DNA of 64,000 bases from Brachypterus glaber (GCA_958510825.1 OY294048.1:29291026-29355025); one strand, 5' to 3'. Positions 1 to 12,589 are shown, numbered from the stretch's first letter. Made by a program: numbers and translations. Notes: generated by a model from the sequence alone, not told the origin.

Positions 1-821
1 CCTCAATTATGTATTTTTGAGTAATATTTTGCCTACAGATAAATACTATCTCTGTATGATTCAGGAATAAATTTTTAAACCTTTATCTGTTGTAGTCTTG
101 GAGATATCCGATTTTGAAATTTTTAAAATAGCCCCAAAAATACTTGTCAGTGCTCTACTTAAATGACAATATCTAGAGAGCTATAAAAGTTAGATCTGCC
201 GAAATTTTTTAAAAAGCATTAATAGGTTTTATCCAGGGAGGCATTGAAATCGTAAATTTTACATCATATCATTTTGACAAGAGATTTTAAAAGTTGGGTT
301 AAGCTTTTGACAAAAACCGCCTAAGGTAAAATACAGTAAGTACTGGATTTTTTGTTAGTTTTTTGTATTGTACTATTTAAATTATTCTTATAATGCTTTA
401 TAATTAGAAAAGTTATGTAATTTAGATTGTTTTATTTTTTCGATAAATTTTATTCTACTAATTTTAATTTTTAGAAAAAAAAATCAAAGTGGATACTGTG
501 TTTTTGCTATTTTTTAAATATTTATTTAAAAAAGCGATTAACTAGCTTAAAAATAAGGCCAGAAAGAAATTTATAACATTGATAGTTTTCTAGATATTGT
601 CATTTAAGTAGAGCTGACGATCAAGATTGGCCCGAGACTCGCCACTGATCTAATCAACGCTACTCACTCCTGCATTTTATTTTATTCCAGATGAACCAAT
701 AGAATGGCATTTTTGGTGTATAAGCTGCTAAAAAATATTTCATTTTGGACTTAACATGTTTTTGACCCGAATCCATATGTTTTAATATATATTAAAAAAA
801 AAGCAATTCGTTATCTTAAAA

Positions 822-862
822 ATGTTTGTTTGTTTGTTTGTTTGTTTGTTTTGTTTGTTTAA
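822..862. repeat. (GTTT)n microsatellite
   Basis: Tandem TTTG/GTTT units with one interruption. The reading frames across it are low-complexity (CLFVCLFV-like) and not genes. Confidence 0.9.
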
Positions 863-1026
863 GAAGAGCACTGACAAGTGTTTTTGGTGAAATTTTAAAA
901 ATTTCTAAACCGGACATCTTCAATAAAGGTTTAAAATTTATTCCTGAACCATACATACAAAAAGTCCAAACGATAACAAAAAGAAAATGGCGCAACGCGA
1001 AACTAGGTTTAAACCATTCCTTATCA

Positions 1027-2480
1027 CGGTTCACCTGGACTATTTTAAATAAAAATTTCGTGGACCCCTACATTTTTTGGACTAAAACATACCTGATAAT
1101 ATAAGAAATCAATTTTCACTTGAAAGGAAATCTTAAAAGATACACTTTTTTAGAAAGATAAAAAAACGGTTTTTTGAGTAATAGGGTGTGTCAAAAAATA
1201 GCGATTTTCAAAATCGAAAAAGCTCTCTGGCTCAAAAGTTGCTCCTTACTAAAAAACAGTGGCCACTCAAAAATGAGCCAAATCGATTAATGTTTAGAGG
1301 TAGCTCAAAGCACTCAAACTTTGAAAAATATCGGTACCTGTTTTTCGGATAAAAAGTGATTGTATATAAAATTAAGGAAATTTTGAAGGGTTTTTTTTTG
1401 GTAATATTTAGAAACAATACTAATTGTGAGAAAACTAAAAAAATTATATTCCTTCTCCCCTTAAGTTAGAACATAAAAAAACGCCAATTATTTGAAGATT
1501 TCGCGAAAATTTATTAAAAATGGGCACATTTAAAAGGATATAACTTCCTTAGGAATGATTTTTTGACCAAGGTGCATATAAAATTTTCTATGGTTTTAAT
1601 GATAAATAACTACTCATTACTAAAATATTTGTTTTTTGGTTTATATTTTTTAATTTTTTTATTTTTGCTTCTTCATGCGTAAAAATTTACTTTTAAATGC
1701 ATTTATCTTTAAAACGGTTAAACCTGCGATGTTAAGCCACAGAAACTTTTTTGTGTATTTTTACATAAAAAAAGTATTCCAACCAAAAAAATAAAAAAAA
1801 AAGTACACCGAAAAAAGTTTTAGGCAAAAAAACAGAAAATCCACTCGGTTTCTAATCGAAATTAATTTTTTTTACTCAACTTGAGGAAAAAAATTATATC
1901 TTCTATATAGTCATGTAGGTTAACATGTATATATGCTTATATACTAATATATAATTTTGCAGATTTTTTATTTAAAACTATTTTTTATGCACTTTTAAAA
2001 ACTTGCAAAAATAAAATTTTCGCGAAATCTTCAAATAATTGGCGATTTTTTCATGTTCTAACTTAAGAGGAGGGGGGATATAATTGTTTTAGTTCTTACA
2101 TTTAGTATTGTTTCTAAATATTACCAAAGAAACACTCCAAAATTTCCTCAGTTTTTATCCGAAAAACATGTACCGATTTTTTTTTAAGTTTGAGTGCCTT
2201 GAGCTACCTCTAAACATTTATCGATTTGGCTCATTTTTGAGTGGCCACTGTTTTTTACTAAGGAGCAACTTTTAAGTCAGAGAGCATTTTTGATTTTGAA
2301 AATTGCGATTTTTTGACAAACCTTATTACTCAAAAAAACGTTTTTTTATCTGCCTAAAAAAGTGTATCTTTTACGATTTTCTTTCAAATGGGAATTGATT
2401 TCTTATGTCATCGGTTATGTTTTAGTCCAAAAAATGTAGGGGTCCACGAAATTTTTATTTAAAATCGCCCAGGTGAACCG
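1027..2480. mobile_element. Foldback element, about 1.45 kb, arms of about 470 bp
   Basis: The left arm (1027 to about 1510) is the reverse complement of the right arm (about 2020-2480). The outer ends read CGGTTCACCTGG and CCAGGTGAACCG, and the inner ends carry TTCGCGAAA. No transposase frame is visible. A partial copy equivalent to the right arm lies at 52735-53280, so this is a dispersed family. Confidence 0.8.
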
Positions 2481-3450
2481 TTTTATATGTCTGGTTTTAT
2501 TTCAGACTAAATTTAAAATAATCCATCGACGAAAAAAAATTTTATTCAACTTTTAATTTTTTTCAGTGTATTTTTTTGGATCAAATTTCTTAAATTAGCC
2601 AATAATATTAAACTTTTGTTATAAAACTCGGATATTTTGACTGTTTTTAACTAATTTGTGTCTCTGACTTCAAAAATACAATGTATAATGCATAATTAAC
2701 CAAAATATGCAGATTATCACAGTTTGCCATTGTTTATATTTCTTGAAAAACTGATATTATTTTTAAAATCAGAAACCCAAAATTATAGTTTATTTTTTTA
2801 AGGTATAGTTATTTTAAATTTTCCGCTTAATACTCCACAAAGTCCGATTACACTGAAGCATGTGGCTTGTTTTGAATGTCAATATAACCAAAATTTATAA
2901 TTTTTGTTTACTTACTTTGTTTTTATGATGTTTTGATGTAAAAAAATGATAAAGCTGATGCTAAAAACACTTTTGTATTACTGTAGAAACAAAATTTGCT
3001 TATAAAATCGCTTTTATTCCAATAATTTAGAGGAACAAACCATTGTTTTGTTCTCGTTAATGGTACGTCAAAGTTTTATGGTTGTGTAAATTGGGCCTAG
3101 TCATTACGATTACGACGCATGCGTATCTTACATTGCTATGGTAATTTCGAGATTGTTTACAATCGGAAAGGTTTAAAAAAACTATAACTTAAAAAATAAA
3201 CTTTAGTTAAAAACAGTAAAAATATCTAAAAAGTTTAATAAACTTGGTTTAAACACTACACTGAAAAAAAATTTGAATTTTTTTTTTGTGGATGGATTAT
3301 TTTATATCTGGTGTGAAATAAAAGCTAGACTTATAAGGAATAGTTTAAGACTAGTTTCGCGTTGGGCCATATTTTTATGTTATCGACCTAAAAAATAGAA
3401 CCGTGATCTATGTGTAGGCAAAATATTACTGAAAAATAAAGAATTAAGGG

Positions 3451-4019
3451 AAATGGCTGAGTTAGTCTGTCTTGGAATTGCCCTATATTTTCTTAAAACT
3501 GATTTTTTTTGTGTAATTTTAATTTATGTTTGTTTTGTCATAAAAATTTACTTTATTTTTTAAAGTTTTTAAATTTACTTTTTAGTAGTTTAAATTTTTT
3601 TATAATTTTATAAATAAAATAAATTAAATCTTGTAAAAATATATTAGAAATAAATATTACTGAATAAAAAAGTTAGGCGTACTAGTAAAAAATTTTAAAT
3701 TTTTTAATCCTTATTAATCATTATTATGTATATTTTTTACATTATTTTATAATATTGTACGTAGTAAATATAACAACAAATGTGAAAATTACTTAATAAT
3801 GCCTGGCTAGAGATTAACACATTAAGGATTTGAATATTAATAATTTTTTGTTTGGCATCCCTATATTTTTAGTTCAGACCCAAACCATTTTCTTTAGTTG
3901 GACTACAAACCAAATATTGACTGACAAATCATATTTGATAAATGTTAATAGTGGCGCCCTCTGGGTGAGCACTTTCCCGTAACTTAAAACTATTAACAGC
4001 AATTAAGATCTAAGTCTAG
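3451..4019. other. Upstream region, no recognised feature
   Basis: AT-rich sequence between the repeat block and the DUF229 exon. The 5' exons of that gene are not recognisable here. Either they lie further away or they have been lost. Confidence 0.5.
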
Positions 4020-5408
4020 GGGAGATTGTGCTGCTACTTTTTTGGTTTTTAAAAGTGTTATTGTTTTAGGTATTGATAGTGTATCAAGATTAAACCTTAT
4101 TCGTCAAATGCCAAAGACAAATGAATTCTTACATAATAACGGTTTTATTTCTTTAAATGGATACAACAAAATTGGTGATAATACGTGGCCAAATTTGATG
4201 GCAATGATGATGGGTTTGAATATGTCCTTAGCAGAAAAATGCTTACCAGACGTATTAGGAAAAATTGAAAAATGTTCACTTATGTGGAAAGTTTACAAAA
4301 ATTTAGGTTATATTACAGCATACGCAGAAGATGAACCCATAGCATCAACCTTTAATTTTAAAAAGAAAGGTTTTATGAAGCCTCCAACAGATTATTATCT
4401 TAGACCGTACTTTTTAGCATCGGACAAATTAAAATTAACAAAGATATATGGAAGCCACTATTGTACAGGTAATAATATCAAATAAAGACGCACAAGTGGA
4501 ATGAAATTGGGTTAAATTCATTTTAAATAATTTTAGGACCTGAAAATACAGGTGAAAGAATGATGAACATAGTAAAAGATTTTACCAATACATTTAAAAA
4601 CATACCAAGTTTTGGTTTTTTCTGGATGAATGTTTTTAGCCATCAAAATGTTAATCAACCAGCTGGCATGGATAAAAAAATATTAAAATTTATGGAAAAC
4701 TTATTTGAAAATGGAATATTCAACACCAGTATAGTAATATTTTTAAGTGATCATGGAGTGAGATTTGGGGATTATCGAAATACTTTTATGGGATGGTTTG
4801 AAGAACGACTACCATACTTTTTTGCATCTTTTCCTACTTGGTTTGTAAAAGAATATACAGAAGAATATAACAATTTTAAATCTAATCAAAATAAGTTAAC
4901 TACACCTTACGATGTATATATGACACTGCAACATATTTTAGTTTTATCTGGACATAATTATACTATAACTCCCGCAGACTCATGCAAAACATGCAAGTCC
5001 TTATTAGAAAAGCATCCAGAGGACAGAAGTTGTGAAGATGCAGAAATACCTCAACATTTTTGCACATGCAAAAACTATGAAAAAGTTACACTGCAGAATT
5101 CTAAAAAAAATATTAATTTTGTTCTAGACAGGATAAATAATCTCATCATTGATTATCCGAATTGCGTAGCCTATTCATCAGCTAAAATTTTATTATCCAA
5201 TATTTCTATAAATAAAAAAGAGAATTATTTGTTGTTAGTGTTGGAAACTACACCAAAGGCAATGTTTGAAACAACTATAATGTTTAAGGGAGAAATTACA
5301 GATGGGATATATAGCTTATCTGGAGATATTAGTAGAACAGATTTATATGCAAATCATAGCCAGTGCATAAGTAATGCGTATTTAAAAAAATATTGCTATT
5401 GTAAATAA
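4020..5408 (+). CDS. DUF229 family protein (alkaline-phosphatase/sulfatase-like), 3' exons
   Basis: Two exons join cleanly: the first ends at 4468, the intron is 4469-4536 (GT-AG, 68 bp, phase 1), and the second runs 4537-5408 to a stop. The product matches the C-terminal two thirds of DUF229 proteins. It has the GIDSVSR metal-site motif (4069 onward), NTWPN with the Thr at the nucleophile position of this fold (4183), SDHG (4746-4757), a Cys-rich segment, and a Cys-rich end (KKYCYCK). Members are usually about 600-700 residues, often secreted or membrane-anchored, and their substrate is unknown. About 430 residues are seen. The frame opens without an ATG; an AG at 4018-4019 is a possible acceptor, so upstream exons are expected and the start given is uncertain. 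Active-site residues look intact and there is no internal stop, but a 5'-truncated duplicate cannot be excluded. Confidence 0.85.
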
Positions 5409-5437
5409 TATAAAGATACTAAATATTATTATAGTAT

Positions 5438-5690
5438 TATACACTGTGAAAAAAAGATTTTTTAGTTTTATTTTTACATGGCCAATTAGATTATTTGGTT
5501 TTGAGTAAATTTGAGTCAAATAAATATTTAGTTCATGTGAATAAATATTATAATTTCAAAATAATTTATTAATGGGAACAAAATAGTTTATTTGACAGAA
5601 ATAAAATTTATTTGTCAAAACCAAATAATTCAATTTGCCATATCCAACCAAATATTTTGTATCCACAAAAAACTGCTTTTCTTTTACGAG
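5438..5690. mobile_element. Short TIR element (MITE), ATTTGGTTGG family, copy 1
   Basis: Shares subterminal CCATATCCAACCAAATATTT and an internal AAATAAATATTTAGTT-type motif with copies at 5825-6077 and 52788-53025. No coding capacity. It lies just 3' of the DUF229 stop and could contribute 3' UTR sequence. Confidence 0.65.
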
Positions 5691-5824
5691 AATTTTAAAT
5701 GACTTTCTTTGATAGCTTAATTATAACCCATTTAATTTATAATTATCAAACATAATATGTAAATATTATTTAGCCTAGGACTAGGTTATAAATTAGGCAA
5801 ATAAACACACAATGAGTCCATTCT

Positions 5825-6077
5825 ACACTGATAAAAAAATATTTTATTTGTATATGGAATAATGAAATTATTTGTTTGTGAGTAATAAATTTTATTTGAG
5901 TCAAGTAAATATTTAGTTTATGTTATTTACTAATATTTTAATTTCAAAATAATTTATTAATGGAAACAAAATAGTTTATTTGACAGAAATAAATTTTATT
6001 TGTCACAATCAAATAATTCAGTTGGCCATATCCAACCTAATATTTTGTACCCACAAATAAACTGTTTTATCAGTGCA
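5825..6077. mobile_element. Short TIR element (MITE), ATTTGGTTGG family, copy 2
   Basis: Begins ACACTGATAAAA and ends TTTTATCAGTGC, giving short terminal inverted repeats (CACTGATAAAA). Length is about 253 bp. The interior is close to copy 1 in the same orientation. Confidence 0.75.
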
Positions 6078-6179
6078 GTTTTAGATACGGTATGATTATA
6101 CCATATCAAGTGTCAAAGTGAACACATGGTGTCAACTTTTGTCTATAAAAAAAAAGAAAACTTTAGCAGAATTAACAAA

Positions 6180-6182
<3 letters not shown>

Positions 6183-6226
<44 letters not shown>
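6183..6226. repeat. (TA)n microsatellite
   Basis: About 22 uninterrupted TA units. Confidence 0.97.
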
Positions 6227-6228
<2 letters not shown>

Positions 6229-6229
6229 T

Positions 6230-6955
6230 GTTTAATGTCAAAGTAACGCCCAGTATAATTGACGTACTTGTCACTCCCATCTGTATATGATAAAATGTGC
6301 TATTGTCACACCACGATAACTTATGCTAATTACACACCCAAAGTGTATGTATGAGAGAACAGTGTTGCCAGATCAACTTAGCTAATTTATATTAAATTTT
6401 AATTTGAGATCGTGATATTGAGGTAGGACATTTTTAGTGGATACCTATTAGTCGAAGAAATTTAGACGAAAAAACCACGAATAGAAGAAATAATTTATAA
6501 AGTTTTGAAATTTTGGTTGTAAACTCCCAGTAGGAACCCAAATACAGATCCGAAGAGTTCCCACCTTCCCGGGGGGAGCTTCATCCCCTTTTGCTGAAAA
6601 AACCACCCCCAAACGTGACTTCCTGGCGCTTTTTTGCGTTTATCTCGTAAACCGTTACTCCGACGAGAAAATGTTAAAGGACTAATTATATTCTCCATTA
6701 AATTCTACATAAAATTGTCTTATTAGGTCTTTGTGTATCTTTCACCCAACGCTCATAAAAGACATTGGAAAATAATCATCACGCTCAGCTCGAAGATAAG
6801 AATGAGTCCTGCGCCGTTTTGTATATTGGAGTTTTAGAGGTTGCTGAAAGTAACTGTTAGTGCTTTTACAACCTGTTATTTAACTTGCAATGTTTGTTTA
6901 TTTATTTATTTGTTTATTGCAAATCTGCCAAAGGCTTTTTTGACCACTTAGAAAC
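6230..6955. other. Spacer without recognised gene
   Basis: Mixed sequence with a GC-richer patch at 6530-6670 containing CCCGGGGGGAGC. The only reading frame there (minus strand, 6495-6698) resembles nothing I know. A TTTATTTATTTG run lies at 6897-6918. Confidence 0.5.
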
Positions 6956-7098
6956 TACCTAGAAGGGTAAAATTTGCTAAACGTGCTTAACTCGGCACCC
7001 CTCCCTCTTTCACCCACTTAGAATAGGGTCTACCTAATTTGATGATCACACTCAAAATAATTTAAAAAAATTATTATTCGGTGAATATCAAACCAATT

Positions 7099-8826
7099 GA
7101 GTGCGGTCACTCAGGGTAGGTGCGGTCACATGTGCTCTACTGAGTTGAGTCAAAATACCGCCCCCAGCGCCGCCCTCACACCCAACAAATTTTGCAAATA
7201 TGGGACTATTTGGTGCAGTCACTCAGGGTAGGAGTGGTCACTCATCCTCTTCACGACAAAGTGGTTTTGGTTGTTGCACCGCACCCACTGCCGCCCCCAG
7301 AAACAATAAACGTGATAAAAAATGCAAGTATGGGGCAATTTTGTGCGGTAATTCCGGGTAGGTGCGGTCACTCGTCCTCTTCAGGACATATTGGTTTTGG
7401 ATGTTGTACCGCCGCCAATGCCGCCCCCAGAAACAATACAGGTGATAAAAAATGCAAATATGGGGCAATTTGGTGCGGTCACTCAGGGTAGGTGAGGTCA
7501 CTCGTCCTCTTCAAGACAAAGTGGTTTTGGTAATTGTAACGCCCCCAATGCAGCCCATAGAAAAAAAAAAACGTGATAAAAAATGCAAATATGGGGAAAT
7601 TTTGCGCGGTCACTTAGGGTAGTTGCGGTCACTCGTCTTCTTCACGTATGTGGTTTTGGTTATTGTACCGCCCCCAATGTCGCCCCCAGAAACAATGTGA
7701 TTAAAAATGCATATATGGGGTAATTTGGTGCGGTCACTCAGGGTGGGTGCGGTCACTTATCCTTTTCAAGACAAAGTGGTTTAGGTTGTTGTAACGCCCT
7801 CAATGCCGCCCCCAAAAACAATAAACCTGATAAAAAATGCACATATGGGGCAATTTCGTGCGGTCACTCAGGGTAGGTGCGGTCACATGTGCTCTACTGA
7901 ATAGAATACTTTGAGTCAAAATACCGCCCTCAGCGCCGCCCTTACACCCAACAAATTTTGCAAATATGGGACTATTTGGTGCGGTCACTCAGGGTAGGTG
8001 TGTTCACTCATCCTCTTCACGACAAAGTGGTTTTGGTTATTGTATCGCCCCCAATGCCGTCCCCAGAAACAATAAACGTGATAAAAATGCAAGTATGGGG
8101 CAATTTTGTGCGGTGACTCCGGGTAGGTGCGGTCACTCGTCCTCTTCAGGACATATTGATTTTGGATGTTGTACCGCCCCCCATGCCGCCCCCAGAAACA
8201 ATAAACGTGATAAAAAATGCAAATATGGGGCAATTGGTGCGGTCACTCAGGGTAGGTGAGGTCACTCGTCCTCTTCAAGACAAAGTGGTTTTGGTAATTG
8301 TAACGCCCCCAATGCCGCCCCTAGAAAAAAAACGTGATAAAAAATGAAAATATGGGGAAAATTCGTACGGTCACTCAGGGTGGGTGCGCTCACTCATCCT
8401 CTTCACGACAAAGTGGTTTAGGTTGTTGTAACGCCCTCAATGCCGCCCCCAGATACAATAAACGTGATAAAAAATGCAAATATGGGGCAATTTTGCGCGG
8501 TCACTTAGGGTAGTTGCGGTCAATCGTCTTCTTCACGTATAAGTGGTTTTGGTTATTGTACCGCCCCCAATGTCGCCCCCAGAAACAATGTGATTAAAAA
8601 TGCATATATGGGGTAATTTGGTGCGGTCACTCAGGGTGGGTGCGGTCACTTATCCTTTTCAAGACAAAGTGGTTTAGGTTGTTGTAACGCCCTCAATGCC
8701 GCCCCCAAAAACAATAAACCTGATAAAAAATGCACATATGGGGCTATTTCGTGCGGTCACTCAGGGTAGGTGTGGTCACTGGTCCTCTTTAGCACAAAGT
8801 AATTTTGGATGTTGTACCGCCCCCAA
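7099..8826 (+). repeat. 130-bp satellite array, forward orientation
   Basis: Monomers of 129-131 bp each contain TGCGGTCACTCAGGGTAGG, a GTCCTCTTCA segment, GTACCGCCCCCAATGCCGC, and CGTGATAAAAAATGCAAAT. By length there are about 13. A higher-order unit of about 757 bp is visible: the boundary monomer recurs at 7129 and 7886 and later monomers follow in the same order, with one extra monomer in the second round near 8345-8480. The array is clearly GC-richer than its surroundings. Confidence 0.9.
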
Positions 8827-11215
8827 TTCATGTTATCATGTTAATTGTTTCTGGAGGCAGCATTGGGGGCGGTATAACAACCAACACCACTTTGTCGTGA
8901 AGAGGACGAGTGACGGCTCCTACCCTAAGTGATCGAACAAAATTGACCCATATTTGCATTTTTTATCACGTTTATTGTCTCTGGGGCGAAATTGGGGGCG
9001 GTACAACATCGAAAATTACTTTTTGCTAAAGAGGACCAGTGACCGCACCTATCCTGAGTGACCGCACGAAATTGCCCCCTATTTGCATTTTTATCAAGTT
9101 TATTGTTTTTGGGGGCGGCATTGAGAGCGTTACAACAACCTAAACCACTTTGTCTTAAAGAGGATGAGTGACCGCACCCACCCTGAGTGACCGCCCCATA
9201 TTTGCATTTTTTATCACGTTTATTGTTTCTGGGGACGGCATTGGGGGCGGTACAATAACCAAAACTTTTTCGTGAAGAAGACGAGTGACCGTAACTGCAC
9301 TAAGTGACCGCACAAAATTGCCCCATATTTGCATTTTTTATCACGTTTATTATATCTGGAGGCGGCATTGGGGGAGATACAACATCCAAAACCAATTTGT
9401 CCTGAAGAGGACGAGTGACCGCACCTACTCTGAGTGACCGCACGAAATTGCCCCATATTTGCATTTTTATCACGTTTATTGTTTTTGGGGGCGGCATTGA
9501 GAGCGTTACAACAACCTAAACCACTTTGTCTTAAAGAGGATGAGTGACCGCACCCACCCTGAGTGACCGCACAAAATTGCCCCATATTTGCATTTTTTAT
9601 CAGGTTTATTGTTTCTGGGGCGGCATTGGGGGCAGTAAAATAACCAAAGCCACTTTGTCTTGAAGAGGACGAGTGACCGCATCTACCCTGTGTGACCGCA
9701 CCAAATTGCCCCATATTTGCATTTTTTATCACGTTTATTGTTTCTGGGGACGGAATTGGGCTCGGTACAATAACCAAAACCACTTTTTCATGAAGAAGAC
9801 GAGTGAGCGTAAGTGACCGCACAAAATTGCCCCATATTTGCATTTTTATCACGTTTATTGTGTCTGGGGGCGGCATTGGGGGCGATACAATATCCAAAAC
9901 AAATTTGTCCTGACGAGGACGAGTGACCGCACCTACTCTGAGTGATCGCACGAAATTGCCCCATATTTGCATTTTTTATCACGTTTATTGTGTCTGGGGG
10001 CGGTACAACATCCGAAATGAATTTGTCGGGAAGAGGACAAGTGACCGCACCTACTTTGAGTGACCGCACGAAATTGCCCCATATTTGCATTTTTTATTAC
10101 GGTTATTGTTTCTGGGGGCGGCATTGGGGGCGGTAAAATAACCAAAACCACTTTGTCTTTAAGAGGACGAGTGACCGCACCTACCCTGAGTGAACGCACC
10201 AAATTGCCCCATATTTGTATTTTTTATCACGTTTATTGTTTCTGGGGGCGGCATTGAGGGCGTTACAAAACCTAAACCACTTTGTCGTAAAGAGGACGAG
10301 TGACCGCACTCATCCTGAGTTACCGCACGAAATTGCCCCATATTTCCATTTTTTATCACGTTTATTGTTTCTGGGGGCGGCATTTGGGGCGGTAAAATAA
10401 CCAAAACCACTTTGTCCTGAAGAGGAAGAGTGACCGCACCTACCCTGAGTCACCGCAAAAAATTGCCCCATACTTGCTTTTTCATTACGTTTATTGTTTC
10501 TGGGGGCGGCCTTGGGGGCGGAGTGACCGCACGAAATTGCCCCATATTTGCATTTTTTATCACGCCTATTGTTTCTAGGGGCGGTATTGAGGGCGTTACA
10601 ACAACCTAAACCTCTTTGTCGTGAAGAGGACGATTGACCCCACCCACCCTGAGTGACCGTACGAAATTGCCCCATATTTTCATTTTTTATCACGTTTATT
10701 GTTTCTGGAGGGGCATTGGGGGCGGTAAAATAACCAAAACCACTTTGTCTTGTTTCTGGGGGCGGCATTGAGGGCGTAACAAAACCTAAACCACTTTGTC
10801 GTGAAGAGGACGAGCGACTGCACCCACCCTGAGTGACCGCACGAAATTGCCCCATATTTGAATTTTTATGACGTTTATTGTTTCTGGGGGCGGTACAAGA
10901 TGAAAAACCTATTTGTCCTGAAGAGGACGAGTAACCGCACCTACTCTGAGTGACCGCACGAAATTGCCCCATATTTGCAATTTTTATCACGTTTATTGTT
11001 TCTGGGGGCAGCAGTGGGGGCGTTGCAACAACCAAAACAACTTTGTCGTGAAGAGGACGAGTGACTGCACCTACCCTAAGTGACTGCACCAAATAGTCCC
11101 ATATTTGCAATATTTGTTGGGTGTGGGGGCGGAACTGGAGGCGGTATTTGACTCAAAGTATTCTATTCAGTAGAGCACATGTGACCGCACCTACCCTGAG
11201 TGACCTCACTTAATT
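8827..11215 (-). repeat. 130-bp satellite array, reverse orientation
   Basis: Reverse complements of the same monomer (GAGTGACCGCAC, then TTGCCCCATATTTGCATTT, then CGTTTATTGTTTCTGGGGGC), about 18 by length. Several are shortened, for example near 10515 and 10755. It ends with the mirrored boundary monomer and CATGTGACCGCACC at 11178-11191. Confidence 0.9.
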
Positions 11216-11640
11216 GATTTAATATTTACCGAATAATATTTTTTTTTAATTATTTTGTGTGTGATCCTCAAGTTAGACTTTCCCCTTAGAATATACTTAG
11301 AAAGCTAAAATTTGGTACACATGCTTAACTTGGCTGACAGTACAATTTTATATAATACCCACCCCCAACCCTAAAATTAAAAAATATTTTTACCCACACA
11401 AGATTATTTAAAACTAAAATTAGGTTACATACTCATTTAATGATAATAAAATTTTACAATAAATTTTACATTCCCCCTCGTCTCCCCATCACCCCCCATA
11501 CGCGTATAAGGCTAAGTTAACACCCCTTTCTTTTTTACCCACTTAGAGTATACTTAAAAAGCTAAAATTTGGTGCACATGTTTAACTCGGCTGACAATAT
11601 CATTTTATATAATACTTACCCCCAACCCCCGCCCCCGCAG

Positions 11641-12470
11641 ATAACTTTGATTTGACAATTATCCCTTGGTGGAGTCTCTTTGTTAAAGAATTGTCCCATT
11701 ACGTAATGATACCAAATCTAAAATTATAATTTTATTCAAATAGCTATACCCAAGCAATACTTTAAGATAAATATATCCTTTCCGATATGAATTCATATAT
11801 TTAATATTTTACTTACTTTTTCGTTCNNNNNNNNNNNNNNNNNNNNNNNNNNNNNNNNNNNNNNNNNNNNNNNNNNNNNNNNNNNNNNNNNNNNNNNNNN
11901 NNNNNNNNNNNNNNNNNNNNNNNNNNNNNNNNNNNNNNNNNNNNNNNNNNNNNNNNNNNNNNNNNNNNNNNNNNNNNNNNNNNNNNNNNNNNNNNNNNNN
12001 NNNNNNNNNNNNNNNNNNNNNNNNNNGAAACTTCTTGCAACTTAAAGAGGGCATTCATGAGGTGGTCCCGTTTTGAATAATGCCGGGTAATCCGGATAAT
12101 TAAGATAAATCTAATAATTTTGAAGCAATTTCACTTAAAAACGGCTTAATTTGTTTCTACTACCAACAAAATTTTTAGAGAATATCGGATAACTCGGATA
12201 AGCCGGATAACTTGATTAAGGGGTCACTCAAATATTGCTGCACACTGAAAATCTTTTAAATGCCGCTAAACTTGATTCTTTGGACCTGTAATATTAAAAT
12301 ACCAAGAGAAAATGATAAATGATTTTACCATAAGGCTTTATTTGATTATTACTTAACGCTTAAAGTTTAACAATATTTTATTTAGTATTTCGTTTAAAGT
12401 AAGGTTGGTCGGACTCTTGGGCGCTGAAATAAAAATATTACTTTTATTTTTTAAAAATTTATCTATAACC
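11641..12470. other. Spacer containing an assembly gap
   Basis: AT-rich sequence either side of the 200-N gap at 11827-12026. No gene seen. Frames crossing the gap have no meaning. Confidence 0.7.
11827..12026. other. Assembly gap of 200 N
   Basis: Exactly 200 N, the same length as the second gap, so this is a placeholder and not a measured distance. Confidence 0.99.
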
Positions 12471-12473
12471 TAA

Positions 12474-12510
12474 TGACGTCACAAAGCACTGTTAGTGCGT
12501 TGTGACGTCA
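12474..12510. repeat. Short hairpin with two TGACGTCA sites
   Basis: TGACGTCACAA at 12474-12484 and its reverse complement TTGTGACGTCA at 12500-12510 form a stem. Each arm contains the palindromic CRE/ATF consensus TGACGTCA. Whether it regulates anything is unknown; no gene is adjacent. Confidence 0.6.
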
Positions 12511-12589
12511 GGAGCTCGCCAAGATGGAAGGACAATTATAATTTAGCTTAGATGAAGTTACAAATCTGCAAGTTCTGTGTCTTCAAAAA

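Larger units (their letters stand above)
1..3450. repeat. Composite nested palindromic repeat block, cut by the window start
   Basis: Several inverted repeats are nested here. The outer arms are 12-37 and 3413-3438, both carrying GTAATATTTTGCCTACA on one strand. Further pairs are 61-157 with 866-945, 150-192 with 572-614, 2490-2570 with 3256-3330, and 2595-2660 with 3195-3255. I see no coding sequence. The structure fits foldback elements inserted into one another. The left end probably lies outside the window. Confidence 0.7.
6960..11640. mobile_element. Giant foldback element with opposed tandem arrays (FB-like organisation)
   Basis: A forward tandem array (7099 to about 8826) faces the same array in reverse orientation (about 8827 to 11215). 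The flanks mirror each other too: GCTAAACGTGCTTAACTCGG near 6977 corresponds to sequences near 11310 and 11570, and the CATGTGCTCTACTGA boundary motif (7129, 7886) reappears reversed at 11168-11181. I see no transposase. Arms made of tandem subrepeats facing each other are the hallmark of Drosophila FB elements, but relatedness is not shown. Long frames across the arrays arise from the repeats and are not genes. Confidence 0.75.

Noticed and set aside
9400..11100. CTGAAGAGGACGAGTGACCG followed later by CACGAAATTG in satellite monomers, resembling a hammerhead core
   Set aside because: No stem II can form between CUGAAGA and GAAA; the intervening sequence is a direct repeat, so the similarity is chance.
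9220..11110. Long minus-strand reading frames of 250-266 codons
   Set aside because: They are made of repeated satellite monomers whose frame happens to stay open; no domain, and the same peptides recur in several frames.
11809..12058. Reading frames across the N gap
   Set aside because: The gap is a 200-N placeholder, so the frame through it is meaningless. The same applies at 40727-41141.
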